Counted from the stretch's first letter, positions 1 through 10,768 are shown. The stretch: DNA of 64,000 bases from Methanoculleus sp. MH98A (GCF_000691865.1 NZ_JMIO01000006.1:1-64000), one strand, 5' to 3'. Program-made: numbers and translations. Notes: generated from the sequence alone by a model not told the origin.

Positions 1-39
1 ATCTTTGAAGCTGATCGGCTGATATTCATGTTCCATCAT
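1..39 (-). CDS. Partial CDS, possible PhoU/TrkA-C-type regulator (N-terminus only)
   Basis: Thirteen codons of a leftward gene are visible, reading MMEHEYQPISFKD, with two adjacent ATG codons (39 or 36). It lies 31 bases downstream of the MgtE-type transporter on the same strand, so it is probably the next gene of that operon. The opening is reminiscent of archaeal proteins with a PhoU-like and a TrkA-C domain that often travel with MgtE/SLC41 transporters. That family link is recall-based, and only the N-terminus is in the window. Confidence 0.45.
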   Translation of the reverse strand, partial: MMEHEYQPISFKD

Positions 40-70
40 GGTTTGTTAACCGTCGTTCTCCATTCTTTCA

Positions 71-1267
71 CTACAACAGCAGGCCTATCGCCGTCACGAG
101 CGCGGCTGCACCAATCAGGTCGATCAGGCTTGTGATGACAGGGATTCCGAAGTTATCGGGATCGAGACCATACCGGAATGAAAGGCTTGCGGTGGCGTAT
201 GCCACGCCGTTCACCAGTGTCATGACGACCAGACCCGCCGCAAGGCTGATGATGACCAGCATCCCGAGACCCGGGCTGTTCAACCCCATGAGCACCGCCG
301 CACCATGCGCGATGAGCGCCAGCAGTGGAAGCAGTATCAACGTATAGAGATAGGAAATAATAAAATGATGCACGACGCCGCGCTCGGGGAGGAACGAGGG
401 GTTGAGCTCGCCGGTGTGCATCCCCGTCGAGAGGCGCGACCCGATGATGCCGCCGATCGACCCGAGACCGCCCGTGAACGGCGGTATCAGGATGAGAAAG
501 GCAGCGATCGTAACCAGGGCGTCGAGGTTGAAGGAGTAGGTCAGGCCGGCCAGCGTGCCGAGGACGCTGAGCGGGATGAGCAGGAAGAGGTTCTCCCGGA
601 CGATCGGCGCGATTCCTTCCGGCCGGTGCAGGGTGTAGATGACGGCGGCGACCGCGACCGCGACCGCGATGCCCCCGAGAATCAGGCGCATCGCAGGAGA
701 GAGGAGCATGACGAACGTCGCCGAGAGCACGAGGATAGGGAGCGTTACGATATCTCCGGAGGTGGTGACGGTCGGTGCGCCGATCATGTCGAGGTCGAGG
801 CCGTAGCGGTAGCTTGCAAGGGCGATGAGCAGGGTGATCCCCGTCACCACGGCCCCCGCGACGATGCCGGTGACGACCGAGATCAGCACGAGATCGGTGA
901 TGCTGATTACGGGATACTCGAAGATGCGGCTCGCCGCGTAGGAGAAGATACCGATGACGAGCGCAATGAGAATGGTTATCACGAACGACGCGCGGATGTT
1001 GTCGCCGAGAACGCTTCCTTCCTCGAAGTCGATGGAGAACTCCCCGAGGTGCATCGCCGAGGAGAGGCGGCAGGCAAAGACACCGGCTATGCTCCCCCGG
1101 ATGTGGATGATCGACGGCAGGAGCACCATCAGGCCGGGGATCAGCGCGAGGACTTCACGTACGGAACCAAGATAGATCCCCGCAATGCTCGAGATGACGG
1201 CACTGACGAGCAGGGCGCCGAGACCGGTAAGTATCAGGCGGCTCCGGCTGGATATGCCCTGTTCCAT
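71..1267 (-). CDS. MgtE/SLC41-type divalent cation transporter
   Basis: Integral membrane protein of 398 residues, very hydrophobic, predicted to carry Mg2+ or another divalent cation across the membrane. It is an internal duplication: each half has a glycine-rich membrane loop (PSIIHIRGSIAG near residue 47, PPFTGGLGSIGG near 258) followed by a conserved small-residue helix with SRLST- or CRLSS-type ends. Each half closes with a signature like GLDPDNFGIPVITS, as in MgtE/SLC41 membrane domains. The cytosolic N and CBS domains of bacterial MgtE are absent. I prefer ATG 1267 over GTG 1276 because a GGTGAT ribosome site lies 4 bases before it. It follows RNase Z by about 20 bases and precedes the partial gene at 39, so it is probably operonic. 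Confidence 0.85.
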   Translation of the reverse strand: MEQGISSRSRLILTGLGALLVSAVISSIAGIYLGSVREVLALIPGLMVLLPSIIHIRGSIAGVFACRLSSAMHLGEFSIDFEEGSVLGDNIRASFVITILIALVIGIFSYAASRIFEYPVISITDLVLISVVTGIVAGAVVTGITLLIALASYRYGLDLDMIGAPTVTTSGDIVTLPILVLSATFVMLLSPAMRLILGGIAVAVAVAAVIYTLHRPEGIAPIVRENLFLLIPLSVLGTLAGLTYSFNLDALVTIAAFLILIPPFTGGLGSIGGIIGSRLSTGMHTGELNPSFLPERGVVHHFIISYLYTLILLPLLALIAHGAAVLMGLNSPGLGMLVIISLAAGLVVMTLVNGVAYATASLSFRYGLDPDNFGIPVITSLIDLIGAAALVTAIGLLL

Positions 1268-1288
1268 CGCAATCACCGTCCATCTCGA

Positions 1289-2242
1289 TCAACTCCGATA
1301 CGGGATCTCCAGCACGGCCAGATCGGCCGGCAGAATCACGTCTCCCTCATACTGTCGCTTTGCATCGCGTATATGGTTTGCTGTGCTTGCATAACGGGAA
1401 CTTATGTGCATCAGGGCGAGCATACGGGCGCCCAGGGCCGTTGCCGCCTCCCCTGCCTCCCCGGCGGTCGAGTGCAGGACGTCGCGGGCGCGATCGCCCT
1501 CCTGGTCGTCGAAGGTGGCGTCGTGGATCAGGAGATCCGCATCGCGGATCATCGCCGCGATGCCGGGCTGGTCCTGGAGCGGGCGGGTGTCGCCGGTATA
1601 GGCGATCTTCCTGCCCGGGCGCGGCTCTCCCATCACGTCGGCGGGCCGGACCGCGGTCTCGACGCCGTCGCGAACGACACGGACCGTCTCCCCGCGCTGC
1701 AGCCGCCCGAATAGCGGACCCGGCGGGACGCCGAGTTCGATCGCCCGCTCGCGGTTGAACCTTCCCGGCCGCTCGTCCTCCTCCAGCACGTAGCCGAGCC
1801 CGGGAATACCGTGGAGCGTCGAAAACGCCCGGACGGTGTAGCCGTTGAACGGCACGACCGAACCGTGCTCGAGGGTGTGGGCGGTGACGGAAAATCCCCT
1901 GGTGTGACGGTTGATCTTCTGCACGAGGTCGACGAACTCCCCGACCCAGCGCGGGCCGTAGATCGGGAGCGGATCGGTTCGACCCATGAACGCGAGCGTC
2001 TCGACGAGCCCGAAGACGCCGAGGAAGTGGTCGGCGTGCCAGTGGGTGATGAAGACGGCGTTCACGGTAAACCCGGTCCGGGCGCGCATCATCTGCTGCT
2101 GGGCGCCCTCCCCGCAGTCGAAGAGCAGGGTGTCGGAACCCCGCCGGATCAGGAGACAGGAGGGGTTCCTCTGCGGGGAGGGGAGCGCCCCTGCTGTCCC
2201 GAGGAAGTGAACGTGGAGAGTCTCGCCGGCTATACGAACCAC
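1289..2242 (-). CDS. rnz: Ribonuclease Z (tRNA 3' endonuclease)
   Basis: Zinc-dependent metallo-beta-lactamase-fold endonuclease (317 aa) that removes 3' trailers from tRNA precursors. The N-terminus has the family hallmark FLGTAGALPSPQRN, then DCGEGAQQQM, then the zinc motif THWHADH (H67, H69, D71, H72). Further metal ligands lie in GDTRP and LMHISSRY towards the C-terminus. Length fits short-form RNase Z. The start is GTG, inside the end of the upstream sugar isomerase gene (13-base overlap), with an AGGAA element just before it, so translation is probably coupled. It is a third gene of the UPF0200-isomerase-rnz-mgtE run. Confidence 0.95.
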   Translation of the reverse strand: MVRIAGETLHVHFLGTAGALPSPQRNPSCLLIRRGSDTLLFDCGEGAQQQMMRARTGFTVNAVFITHWHADHFLGVFGLVETLAFMGRTDPLPIYGPRWVGEFVDLVQKINRHTRGFSVTAHTLEHGSVVPFNGYTVRAFSTLHGIPGLGYVLEEDERPGRFNRERAIELGVPPGPLFGRLQRGETVRVVRDGVETAVRPADVMGEPRPGRKIAYTGDTRPLQDQPGIAAMIRDADLLIHDATFDDQEGDRARDVLHSTAGEAGEAATALGARMLALMHISSRYASTANHIRDAKRQYEGDVILPADLAVLEIPYRS

Positions 2243-3003
2243 TTCCTGAATGCTGCGAGGCTCCGCCTGGCCTCTTCAAGGTTCCGCCCCTCAATGACGG
2301 CCGGGCCGGAGTAGTCGCGGGCGATGACCCGCCCGACCTTCTCCCAGGGAATGGTGCCGTCGCCGAGCGCAAGGTGCTCGTCCGACTGCCCGTGGTTGTC
2401 GTGGATGTGCAGGTGATCGACCTCGGTGACGTGTGCAAGGAAGGCATCCACAAGACCGTTGGTGTTTGCGTGCCCGACATCCAGCGTGATCCCGATCCCC
2501 GCGATCCCTTCGGTGAGTCCGAGGATCTCCTCGGGATAGCGGCAGAGGAAGTCCTTGATGCTGATCATGTTCTCGACGCACGCGAGGACGCCGTGATCCT
2601 CCGCGCACTTCCCGATCTCGACGAGCGCGGTCTTCTGCATCTCCCAGACCTTCTCGGGAACGAGTCTTCCCACGGGGGAGACGAAACCCGGGTGAACGGT
2701 CACCCGGTCGGTCAGTTCGGCCGCGTGCTGGATGCAGCAGCAGGTCTGGCGGATCGACTCGCGCCAGATCGGGTAGTTCAACGATGCGAGGTTTAAGTCG
2801 CTGTAGGGCGCGTGCACGGTCGCGAGAAGACCGGTGCTCTCGAGGTTCTCCCGGACGGCAGCGAAGTTCTCGGGGTTGTCCAGGCGATACTTCCCGTCGG
2901 CGACGATCTCCCATCCGGTATACCCGATCTCTTCGAGCCCGTAGACCCAGTCGCGTGACTCCCAGACTTTCGACGAGGCTGAAAAATACGGGACAAGACT
3001 CAT
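2230..3003 (-). CDS. Sugar phosphate isomerase/epimerase family TIM-barrel protein
   Basis: A 257-residue protein of the xylose-isomerase-like TIM barrel superfamily (also related to endonuclease IV). Visible family features are the opening LVPYFSASSKVWESRDWV, an acidic metal-binding pattern CVENM near residue 145, TLDVGHANTNG near 175, and VDHLHIHDNHGQSDEHLALG near 195, whose His and Asp residues usually bind a divalent metal. The substrate cannot be told from sequence. ATG overlaps the stop of the UPF0200 gene by 4 bases (ATGA) and is preceded by an AGGTAGAGAAG ribosome site. Both neighbours overlap it, so it is translated as part of one operon. Confidence 0.85.
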   Translation of the reverse strand: MSLVPYFSASSKVWESRDWVYGLEEIGYTGWEIVADGKYRLDNPENFAAVRENLESTGLLATVHAPYSDLNLASLNYPIWRESIRQTCCCIQHAAELTDRVTVHPGFVSPVGRLVPEKVWEMQKTALVEIGKCAEDHGVLACVENMISIKDFLCRYPEEILGLTEGIAGIGITLDVGHANTNGLVDAFLAHVTEVDHLHIHDNHGQSDEHLALGDGTIPWEKVGRVIARDYSGPAVIEGRNLEEARRSLAAFRKWFV

Positions 3004-3551
3004 TCTTCTCTACCTCCCAGCCGGCAGAGCAGGGTGCGGACCTCTGCGGCGAACTCTTCAAGCGATCCTTCGTTCGTGACCCGGCAGTCTGCCTGTTCCA
3101 GGGCACGGCCGAGGCCCCACCCGAGTTCCCGCTCGTCGCGGGCCCGCAGTTCTTCGGGGGTGAGGGAGTCGTCGGACCGGCCCCGGTTCGTGAGCCGCCG
3201 GTAGCGCGTCGTAAACGACGAATCGATCCCGATGAGCGTGAAGTCGGGGAAATGGTCCCGAAACGTCGCCACCTCGTAATCTCCCCGGATGCCGTCCACG
3301 AGCGCCACCGGGGCGCCCGTCGCCTCGATGAGGGGGACGGTGATCCGGGCGATGGCGTCCATGCCGAGGTCCGCGCGCAACTTCCCGGCGATTTCGCCGA
3401 AGTTCGCGTCGGTCGGGGGAAGCCCGGCTTCCTTCACCCGTTCCCGTATCGCGTCCCCCATGACCACGACCGGGATCCCGAGGTCCCGGGCTATCCGTGA
3501 CACCTCTCCCTTCCCGCTTGCCGGCATACCAACGATTCCAATGACCTTCAT
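3000..3551 (-). CDS. UPF0200-family nucleoside kinase-like protein
   Basis: A P-loop protein of 183 residues, archaeal UPF0200 type, related to dephospho-CoA kinase and adenylate kinase folds. The Walker A motif GMPASGKGE covers residues 8-16. It is followed by MGDAIRERVKEAGLPPTD, which resembles the nucleoside-binding strand of small kinases, and VALVDGIRGDYE as the second acidic strand. A reaction has not been established for the family, as far as I know. It is the first gene of a tightly packed leftward group; the preceding 145 bases separate it from the radical SAM gene and contain A+T-rich TATA-like stretches on the minus strand, so a promoter there is plausible. Confidence 0.85.
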   Translation of the reverse strand: MKVIGIVGMPASGKGEVSRIARDLGIPVVVMGDAIRERVKEAGLPPTDANFGEIAGKLRADLGMDAIARITVPLIEATGAPVALVDGIRGDYEVATFRDHFPDFTLIGIDSSFTTRYRRLTNRGRSDDSLTPEELRARDERELGWGLGRALEQADCRVTNEGSLEEFAAEVRTLLCRLGGREE

Positions 3552-3696
3552 CCGGTTCCTCCTATATCCAGAACAGCGGGCCGTGCCGGCGAGAGACCGG
3601 CTGCAGAGTCACGGCGGTGCAGGTTGCGGCGGCCGCCGCAAATGTCTTCATAAACGTGCGTTCTCGACGATATTATGCTTAACGTCACCGGAACAG

Positions 3697-4395
3697 TTAC
3701 TGCTCCGGGTCGTAGACGACCTCGCCGTCCTCCCGGGTCCGTATACGAACCCTGCGGCCGAGCGGTGCCGCTGCCGCCTCGAGTTCCTGCCGGGTCAGGG
3801 GAACGAAGCCCGCGGCCACGCCCTGCTGGAGCACGAGGTCGAGCCCGCGGGTATCCTGTGCGATGGCCGGAAGGTCCTCCTCGCGGCCCCGGAAGAGGGT
3901 GACCACAGCCTGGAAGGTCTCGAGGCTGCCGTCGGCTTTCGCCCGTTTGCAGGCGGCGAGCGACCGCTTCACCGCGTCGGCGGCGGTGAGTTCAAGGAGC
4001 TCGTCGTAGCGCTCCCAGGTCGTCTTGATGTCGAGCGAGATCATATCCACCAGATGCTCCTCAAGGAGTTTCTCGATCACCCGGGGAAAGATGCCGTTCG
4101 TGTGCAGGCCCACAGAGAACCCCATGTTTCGGGCGGCGGCGGCGAGGTGGGCGAGTGCCGGCCCCTGCAGGGTCGGCTCCCCGCCGGAGAAGACCACGGC
4201 GCCCGCAACCGTGCGGGATTCCCGGATCATCGCGATGATCTCGTCTGCATCGCGCAGGTCCTCGCCGTCCTGGATGGCGACGTTGTGGCAGTAGAAACAG
4301 CGCGCGGGGCACCCCCGGAGAAAGACGGTGCAGGCCGCCCTTCCCCGCCAGTCGACGGTGCTGATCGGGACAAAACCTCCGAAATTGACGTACAA
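3697..4395 (-). CDS. Radical SAM activase, anaerobic ribonucleotide reductase-activating type
   Basis: Radical SAM protein (232 aa) with the cluster motif CPARCFYC (C29, C33, C36; CX3CX2C) and the SAM-binding glycine motif VFSGGEPTLQG near residue 70. The compact size and the opening VDWRGRAACTVFLRGC match NrdG / pyruvate-formate-lyase-activating relatives, which install a glycyl radical in a partner enzyme. No glycyl radical enzyme is in the window, so the partner is unknown. The start is TTG at 4395, chosen because GGTGAT (4399-4404 on the reverse strand) lies 3 bases before it; the same arrangement occurs before the FBP aldolase/phosphatase gene. Confidence 0.85.
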   Translation of the reverse strand: MYVNFGGFVPISTVDWRGRAACTVFLRGCPARCFYCHNVAIQDGEDLRDADEIIAMIRESRTVAGAVVFSGGEPTLQGPALAHLAAAARNMGFSVGLHTNGIFPRVIEKLLEEHLVDMISLDIKTTWERYDELLELTAADAVKRSLAACKRAKADGSLETFQAVVTLFRGREEDLPAIAQDTRGLDLVLQQGVAAGFVPLTRQELEAAAAPLGRRVRIRTREDGEVVYDPEQ

Positions 4396-4539
4396 ATAAT
4401 CACCAGGCGTTAAAGAGATGCTCTGTTATTTCTTGTAAGCCTTGGCTTTCCGGCTATGAAAAAAGATCTGAATAAGGTAAAGTCAAGTTTACTTGTTGAG
4501 AGAACAAGCCCGATTTAGCCCTAATCCCAAAAACAAGCC

Positions 4540-4547
4540 TTTATCAA
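4540..4547 (+). promoter_or_regulatory. Possible TATA box of thiC
   Basis: TTTATCAA lies about 27 bases before the thiC ATG at 4571, the spacing expected for a leaderless archaeal transcript. No ribosome site is seen between it and the ATG. Confidence 0.4.
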
Positions 4548-4570
4548 CTCTTTTCCTCAAATATAGGGCC

Positions 4571-5845
4571 ATGAGTCTCATAGAAGACGCCCGGCGCGGT
4601 GTCGTCACTGAAGAGATGCGGATCGTCGCAGCAGCAGAGGGGGTTACCGAAGATTTCGTCCGGCGCGGTGTGGCAGAGGGTCACATCGTCATTCCGGTCT
4701 CCCCCTACCGGAAGGTGAAGATCTGCGGCATCGGCGAAGGGCTCCGCACGAAGGTCAACGCGAGCATCGGAACGTCCTCAGACATCGTCGACGTCGATAT
4801 GGAGATCGAGAAGGCCCGGCAGGCCGAACTCGCCGGTGCCGATACGCTGATGGAACTCTCCACCGGCGGCGACTTTTTGGAGATCCGGCGCCGGGTCGTC
4901 GAGGCGACCACCCTCTCGGTCGGGTCGGTCCCGCTCTACCAGGCGTTCATCGAGGCCGCCCGGAAGCGTGGGGCGGTCGTCCACATGGAGCCGGACGACC
5001 TCTTCCGGATCACAGCGGAGCAGGCGAAGATCGGCACCAACTTCATGGCGATCCACACCGGGATCAACTACGAGACGATGAAGCGCCTGAAGAACCAGGG
5101 GCGGCACGGCGGGCTCGTCTCCCGGGGCGGGGCCTTCATGACCGCGTGGATGCTCCACAACGAGAAGGAGAACCCGCTTTACTCGGAGTTCGACTACCTG
5201 CTCGAGATCCTCAAGGAGCACGAGGTCACCCTCTCGTTCGGCAACGGGATGCGGGCGGGAGCGGTTCACGACGCAACCGACCGCGCCCAGGTCCAGGAGC
5301 TGCTTATCAACGCGGAACTCGCCGATAAGGCGCATGAACAGGGCGTACAGACGATCATCGAGGGGCCGGGGCACATCCCGGTCGACGAGATCCAGACCAA
5401 CGTTGTCCTGCAGAAGCGCGTCACGAACCGGAGACCGTTCTACATGCTCGGGCCGCTCGTCACCGATATCGCGCCCGGCTACGACGACCGGGTGGCCGCC
5501 ATCGGGGCCGCGCTCTCCTCCTCCTACGGCGCCGACTTCATCTGCTACGTGACGCCGGCCGAGCACCTGGCGCTTCCCACACCCGAGGAGGTCTACGAGG
5601 GCGTCATGAGTTCAAGGATCGCCGCCCACGTCGGTGATATGATCAAACTCAAGAAGCGCGACGACGATCTCGAGATGGGCCACGCCCGCAGGGATCTCGA
5701 CTGGGATCGGCAGTTTGCGGTCGCGATGAACCCCGAGCGCGCCCGGCAGATCCGTGACGAGCGGATGCCGGCCGACGCCGATGCCTGCACGATGTGCGGG
5801 GACTACTGTGCGCTGAAGATTGTCGGACGGCATTTTAATTTCTGA
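4571..5845 (+). CDS. thiC: Phosphomethylpyrimidine synthase ThiC
   Basis: Radical SAM enzyme that rearranges aminoimidazole ribotide into the hydroxymethylpyrimidine phosphate half of thiamine. The 424-residue protein shows the ThiC landmarks GTSSDIVDVDMEIEKA, MELSTGGDFLEIRR, EQAKIGTNFMAIHTGI, IIEGPGHIPVDEIQTNV and YMLGPLVTDIAPGYDD. The cluster motif is at the C-terminus, CTMCGDYC (C406, C409, C413). Spacing here is CX2CX3C, one residue shorter than the CX2CX4C I recall for bacterial ThiC, and the large bacterial N-terminal domain is missing, as in archaeal forms. An ATG-less extension upstream to 4493 is open but lacks the conserved start. It stands alone, with a terminator-like hairpin after it. 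Confidence 0.95.
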   Translation: MSLIEDARRGVVTEEMRIVAAAEGVTEDFVRRGVAEGHIVIPVSPYRKVKICGIGEGLRTKVNASIGTSSDIVDVDMEIEKARQAELAGADTLMELSTGGDFLEIRRRVVEATTLSVGSVPLYQAFIEAARKRGAVVHMEPDDLFRITAEQAKIGTNFMAIHTGINYETMKRLKNQGRHGGLVSRGGAFMTAWMLHNEKENPLYSEFDYLLEILKEHEVTLSFGNGMRAGAVHDATDRAQVQELLINAELADKAHEQGVQTIIEGPGHIPVDEIQTNVVLQKRVTNRRPFYMLGPLVTDIAPGYDDRVAAIGAALSSSYGADFICYVTPAEHLALPTPEEVYEGVMSSRIAAHVGDMIKLKKRDDDLEMGHARRDLDWDRQFAVAMNPERARQIRDERMPADADACTMCGDYCALKIVGRHFNF

Positions 5846-5880
5846 GAGGGATGGGGGCGCTCCCCCGGGATCTCTTTTTT
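5846..5880 (+). terminator. Hairpin plus T-run after thiC
   Basis: A GGGGG/CCCCC stem (5853-5857 with 5862-5866) with a four-base loop is followed by a T-rich run ending at 5880, directly after the thiC stop. Confidence 0.6.
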
Positions 5881-5984
5881 AGATGTTTTTTCCTGGTAGC
5901 GGTGGGTGTTCATGCCTGCAAGCGTATCAGACCCGATATTCCCCAGACAAACCCACGGCATCAAACGGCCTCTGTAACCCCGTC

Positions 5985-6262
5985 TATCCCACAGTCACTA
6001 ACCCCTTCAACGGCTTTCGTGGTGGTATCGCCCCTGGGGGAGGGGCTGACGGGGAGTGCGAGCGAAGCGAGTTTGAGCACCGATAGGTGCGAGGTGCGAA
6101 CAGAGTGAGCATGAGAAGACCAAAGGTCTTCGAGGGGGGATTCTCCCCCCTCCCCTGTCTCTACCCCGTAAGGCTCTACCTGTAACCCCCACTCGAAGAC
6201 CTTCGGTCTTCTCGAACTCCGGACATCCCGTCCGTCGCACCCCACCCGCATCAAAAACCACA
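5985..6262 (-). repeat. GC-rich modular palindromic repeat, copy A (inverted orientation)
   Basis: This intergenic stretch (the gene gap is 5846-6308) matches, as a reverse complement, the repeats at 21.6-22.0 kb, 25.45 kb and 54.1-54.4 kb. Shared blocks are the end module GGCGATA then CGAAAGCCGT, the block CCCCGTCAGCCCCTCCCCC, small hairpins such as GCACCGATAGGTGC and GAAGACCTTCGGTCTTC, and a GGGGGGA/TCCCCCC arm. Short ORFs across it differ between copies, so I treat it as non-coding. The edges are approximate. Confidence 0.75.
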
Positions 6263-6308
6263 CCATTATCCCCCCGTCCCGCCAAAATTTCCATAAGAGG
6301 ACAGCCCA

Positions 6309-6725
6309 ATGAAACCCGAGAACGAAAAACTCATAGACGACTTCCTCGCCCACGCAGACGACCTCGGCGACGACATCATGGCAGACATAGGGGAGATGCT
6401 CGGCGTCATGCCGTTCATCTTCTCCATCCTCCGGAACCGGCCCGACACCTTCGCGCTCTCCACCCTCGCCGATTACCGGTTCTCCCGGCCCGACTCCCTC
6501 GATGCAAAGACTGCGGAGCTGGTCACCATGGCAGCGGCAGCCGGGGCCGGGGCAGACGACTGCCTGAAGGTCCACATGAAAGCCGCGCTGAAGGAAGGCG
6601 CGTCCCGCGACGAGATCCTCGACGTCCTCCAGATCGCTGCCATGATCGGCAAGACCCGCGTCCTTGCATCCTCTCTCCGCCGGTTCCGCGAGGTCTGCGG
6701 CGACGGCCGGGAGGCGGGGGAGTAG
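6309..6725 (+). CDS. Carboxymuconolactone decarboxylase/AhpD-like protein
   Basis: An all-helical protein of 138 residues in the AhpD/carboxymuconolactone decarboxylase superfamily. The family core is clear: LDAKTAELVTMAAAAGAG, then ADDCLKVHMKAALKEGAS, then DEILDVLQIAAMIGKT. The usual CXXC redox pair is reduced to a single cysteine followed three residues later by histidine (CLKVH), so peroxidase-linked disulfide chemistry of the AhpD type is doubtful and the function is open. The N-terminal extension (about 45 residues, DDFLAHADDLGDDIMADIGE) is acidic and probably helical. The gene is flanked by repeat copy A upstream and the cyclo-ligase downstream (59 bases), same strand. Confidence 0.8.
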   Translation: MKPENEKLIDDFLAHADDLGDDIMADIGEMLGVMPFIFSILRNRPDTFALSTLADYRFSRPDSLDAKTAELVTMAAAAGAGADDCLKVHMKAALKEGASRDEILDVLQIAAMIGKTRVLASSLRRFREVCGDGREAGE

Positions 6726-6784
6726 GCCGCCCCTGCCTTTCGGCATGCATGCTTTATGGTCTGAATGAGCCAAACTCTCATGCA

Positions 6785-7360
6785 ATGAGCGGGACAAAGG
6801 CAGCCCTTCGCCTGCGGGCAAAGGAGGCCCGGGCACTCCTCTCTCCAGAGGAGATCGTCACGTACAGTGCAAGCATCGAAGAAAAACTCCTCGGCCTCCT
6901 CAACGGCTTTACGACCGTCATGGTCTACGCTGCAAAAGCCCCGGAAGCCGAGACCAAAGGCCTGATCGCTGCCCTGAACCGCCGGGGGGTGCGGGTCGTC
7001 GTGCCTATCATCGAACGGGAGACCTGCAGCCTCCGCCTATCCTACCTCCCCGACCCCTCGGCCCTCGTCCCGAGCACGTTTAACGTCCCCGAACCAATCG
7101 GCCACGAACTCCCGGCCCGGCCCGGGGACGTCGAGGCCGTCGTCATACCGATGCTCGCCTTCGACGCCGAAGGGAACCGGCTCGGCTACGGAGCGGGGTA
7201 CTACGACCGCTTCCTCTGCCGGTACCCCCACCCGAAGAAGATCGGCATCGCGTTCTCCTGCCAGCAGGCAGACTGCATCCCTGCCGATGAAAACGACGTG
7301 AAGATGGATTACATCGTTACGGAAAAGGGGATTATCCGGCATAACGGAAGGGCGGGTTAG
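6785..7360 (+). CDS. 5-formyltetrahydrofolate cyclo-ligase family protein
   Basis: ATP-dependent ligase family (191 aa) that converts 5-formyl-tetrahydrofolate to methenyl-tetrahydrofolate. The signature GYGAGYYDRFL is present near residue 138, with the basic N-terminal helix KAALRLRAKEAR and the central VPIIERETCSL strand region. In a methanogen, which uses tetrahydromethanopterin as the main C1 carrier, the true substrate may be a pterin side product or a small folate pool; this is inference. An in-frame ATG at 6749 is possible, but a TATA-like TTTATGG lies just after it, about 27 bases before ATG 6785, and the family N-terminus begins near the chosen start. Confidence 0.85.
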   Translation: MSGTKAALRLRAKEARALLSPEEIVTYSASIEEKLLGLLNGFTTVMVYAAKAPEAETKGLIAALNRRGVRVVVPIIERETCSLRLSYLPDPSALVPSTFNVPEPIGHELPARPGDVEAVVIPMLAFDAEGNRLGYGAGYYDRFLCRYPHPKKIGIAFSCQQADCIPADENDVKMDYIVTEKGIIRHNGRAG

Positions 7361-7362
7361 GG

Positions 7363-7376
7363 AAAAATATATATAG
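7363..7376 (+). promoter_or_regulatory. TATA box of the CDC48 gene
   Basis: AAAAATATATATAG lies about 50 bases before the CDC48 ATG, with a strong ribosome site AGGAGGA (about 7405-7411) between. This implies a leader of roughly 25 bases. Confidence 0.7.
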
Positions 7377-7399
7377 TGGACAGCACTTACCTATGGTAA

Positions 7400-9850
<2,451 letters not shown>

Positions 9851-9851
9851 C

Positions 9852-9882
9852 GGGAGCGCCCCCCTGCCCGTAAGGCGCTCCC
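9852..9882 (+). terminator. Stem-loop after the CDC48 gene
   Basis: GGGAGCGCC (9852-9860) pairs exactly with GGCGCTCCC (9874-9882), starting two bases after the stop codon. No long T-run follows, so it may attenuate rather than end transcription into the small HSP gene. Confidence 0.5.
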
Positions 9883-9926
9883 TTCGGGGGCCTCCGACCC
9901 CCGCTAACAGGGATAGAAACAACGTG

Positions 9927-10385
9927 ATGCACATGAGTGACAGCCCAGCAGACATCTTCGAGCAACTCAATGAACTGATGAAACGCCTCATGGAGCAGGG
10001 GCTCAAAGAGCAGGGAGATCAGAGCAAGCCGTTTGCCTACGGATTCAAGATCGTCCTTCACGACACCGGAATGGCTGAGACCCCGGCAACGGAAGCGACT
10101 CCCGTAGCAGAGCCGAATGAACCCCCCTCCGAGGGCACCATCGAGCCGATAGCAGAGATGTATACGACCGATGACGACGTGACGGTGGCAATCGATCTCC
10201 CGGGTGCCGAGATGGAGAATATTCACCTGTCACTCATCAACGGGACGCTGACGATCATTGCCGGCGGCAATCAGCTGACTTCGGTGGAGGTGCCGGCCGT
10301 GGACGCCGACTCCATGCAGTCGAGGTACAAGCACGGCGTCCTGGAAGTCAAATTCTCGCGGGGCAAGTCGATCAGGATCGACTGA
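9927..10385 (+). CDS. Hsp20/alpha-crystallin-like protein (GvpH type)
   Basis: A small heat-shock-like protein of about 152 residues. The N-terminal helix DIFEQLNELMKRLMEQ is followed by a proline- and glutamate-rich linker (about 55-75), then a CS/alpha-crystallin beta-sandwich: YTTDDDVTVAIDLPGAEMEN, SLINGTLTIIAGG, and a C-terminal YKHGVLEVKFSR. This matches archaeal proteins annotated as GvpH-like Hsp20, although no gas vesicle genes are nearby. GTG 9924, ATG 9927 and ATG 9933 are all possible starts. A diverged relative lies at 12928-13347; both share an N-terminal amphipathic helix with the LMEK/LMKR motif. It lies 76 bases after the CDC48 gene. Confidence 0.8.
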   Translation: MHMSDSPADIFEQLNELMKRLMEQGLKEQGDQSKPFAYGFKIVLHDTGMAETPATEATPVAEPNEPPSEGTIEPIAEMYTTDDDVTVAIDLPGAEMENIHLSLINGTLTIIAGGNQLTSVEVPAVDADSMQSRYKHGVLEVKFSRGKSIRID

Positions 10386-10513
10386 GACGTCGGAGCGCCT
10401 GCCGGACCGGCTCCCCGGCAGCGCCGCAATACTTTTCGCCGGGAGCGGCATCCCCCGTGAAAGAGCCGGCAGGTCGCCCTCCACGATCCGTAGTCATCCC
10501 GCTTTACCCCATC

Positions 10514-10690
10514 TCACGGCGTCGTTCCGTCAATCTCTTCCTGAGATGACGCGCGAGCGCCACCGGGGCCGTCATGCGCAATTTCCAGAAATTCCGTCAA
10601 CCATGGCAGCCCGATACCTATAATACCCCCTAAAAAGGGCATAAAGAGCAAACGGGAGCATAATATCACTGCCGTCTCCTTCGGGCGCAT
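10514..10690 (-). CDS. Doubtful small membrane protein ORF
   Basis: A 58-codon leftward ORF starting MRPKETAVILCSR, with one hydrophobic stretch (LLFMPFLGGIIGIGLPWL) and an acidic polar tail. Third-position G+C is only moderate (about 58 percent by eye), below neighbouring genes, and no ribosome site is clear. A longer start at 10756 is open. It may be chance; I list it because the gap is otherwise empty and the single membrane segment is well formed. Confidence 0.22.
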   Translation of the reverse strand: MRPKETAVILCSRLLFMPFLGGIIGIGLPWLTEFLEIAHDGPGGARASSQEEIDGTTP

Positions 10691-10768
10691 CTGCCGAGAA
10701 GGATCGCCGGGAAGGACGAACCAGCAGACCGATTGCCGCAGCCAACCTTTTTTCAAGGCAACAACACC

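Noticed and set aside
305-1714. Very long plus-strand ORF opposite MgtE and rnz
   Set aside because: Composition is extreme (Arg, Asp, Gly) and it mirrors the coding frame of the minus-strand genes; a high-GC antisense shadow.
4396-4570. TPP riboswitch before thiC
   Set aside because: No conserved CUGAGA-type core or paired arms seen; the predicted start site leaves almost no leader.
5851-6260. Short ORFs on both strands across repeat copy A
   Set aside because: The same DNA in copies B and D gives unrelated peptides; the repeat explains the sequence.
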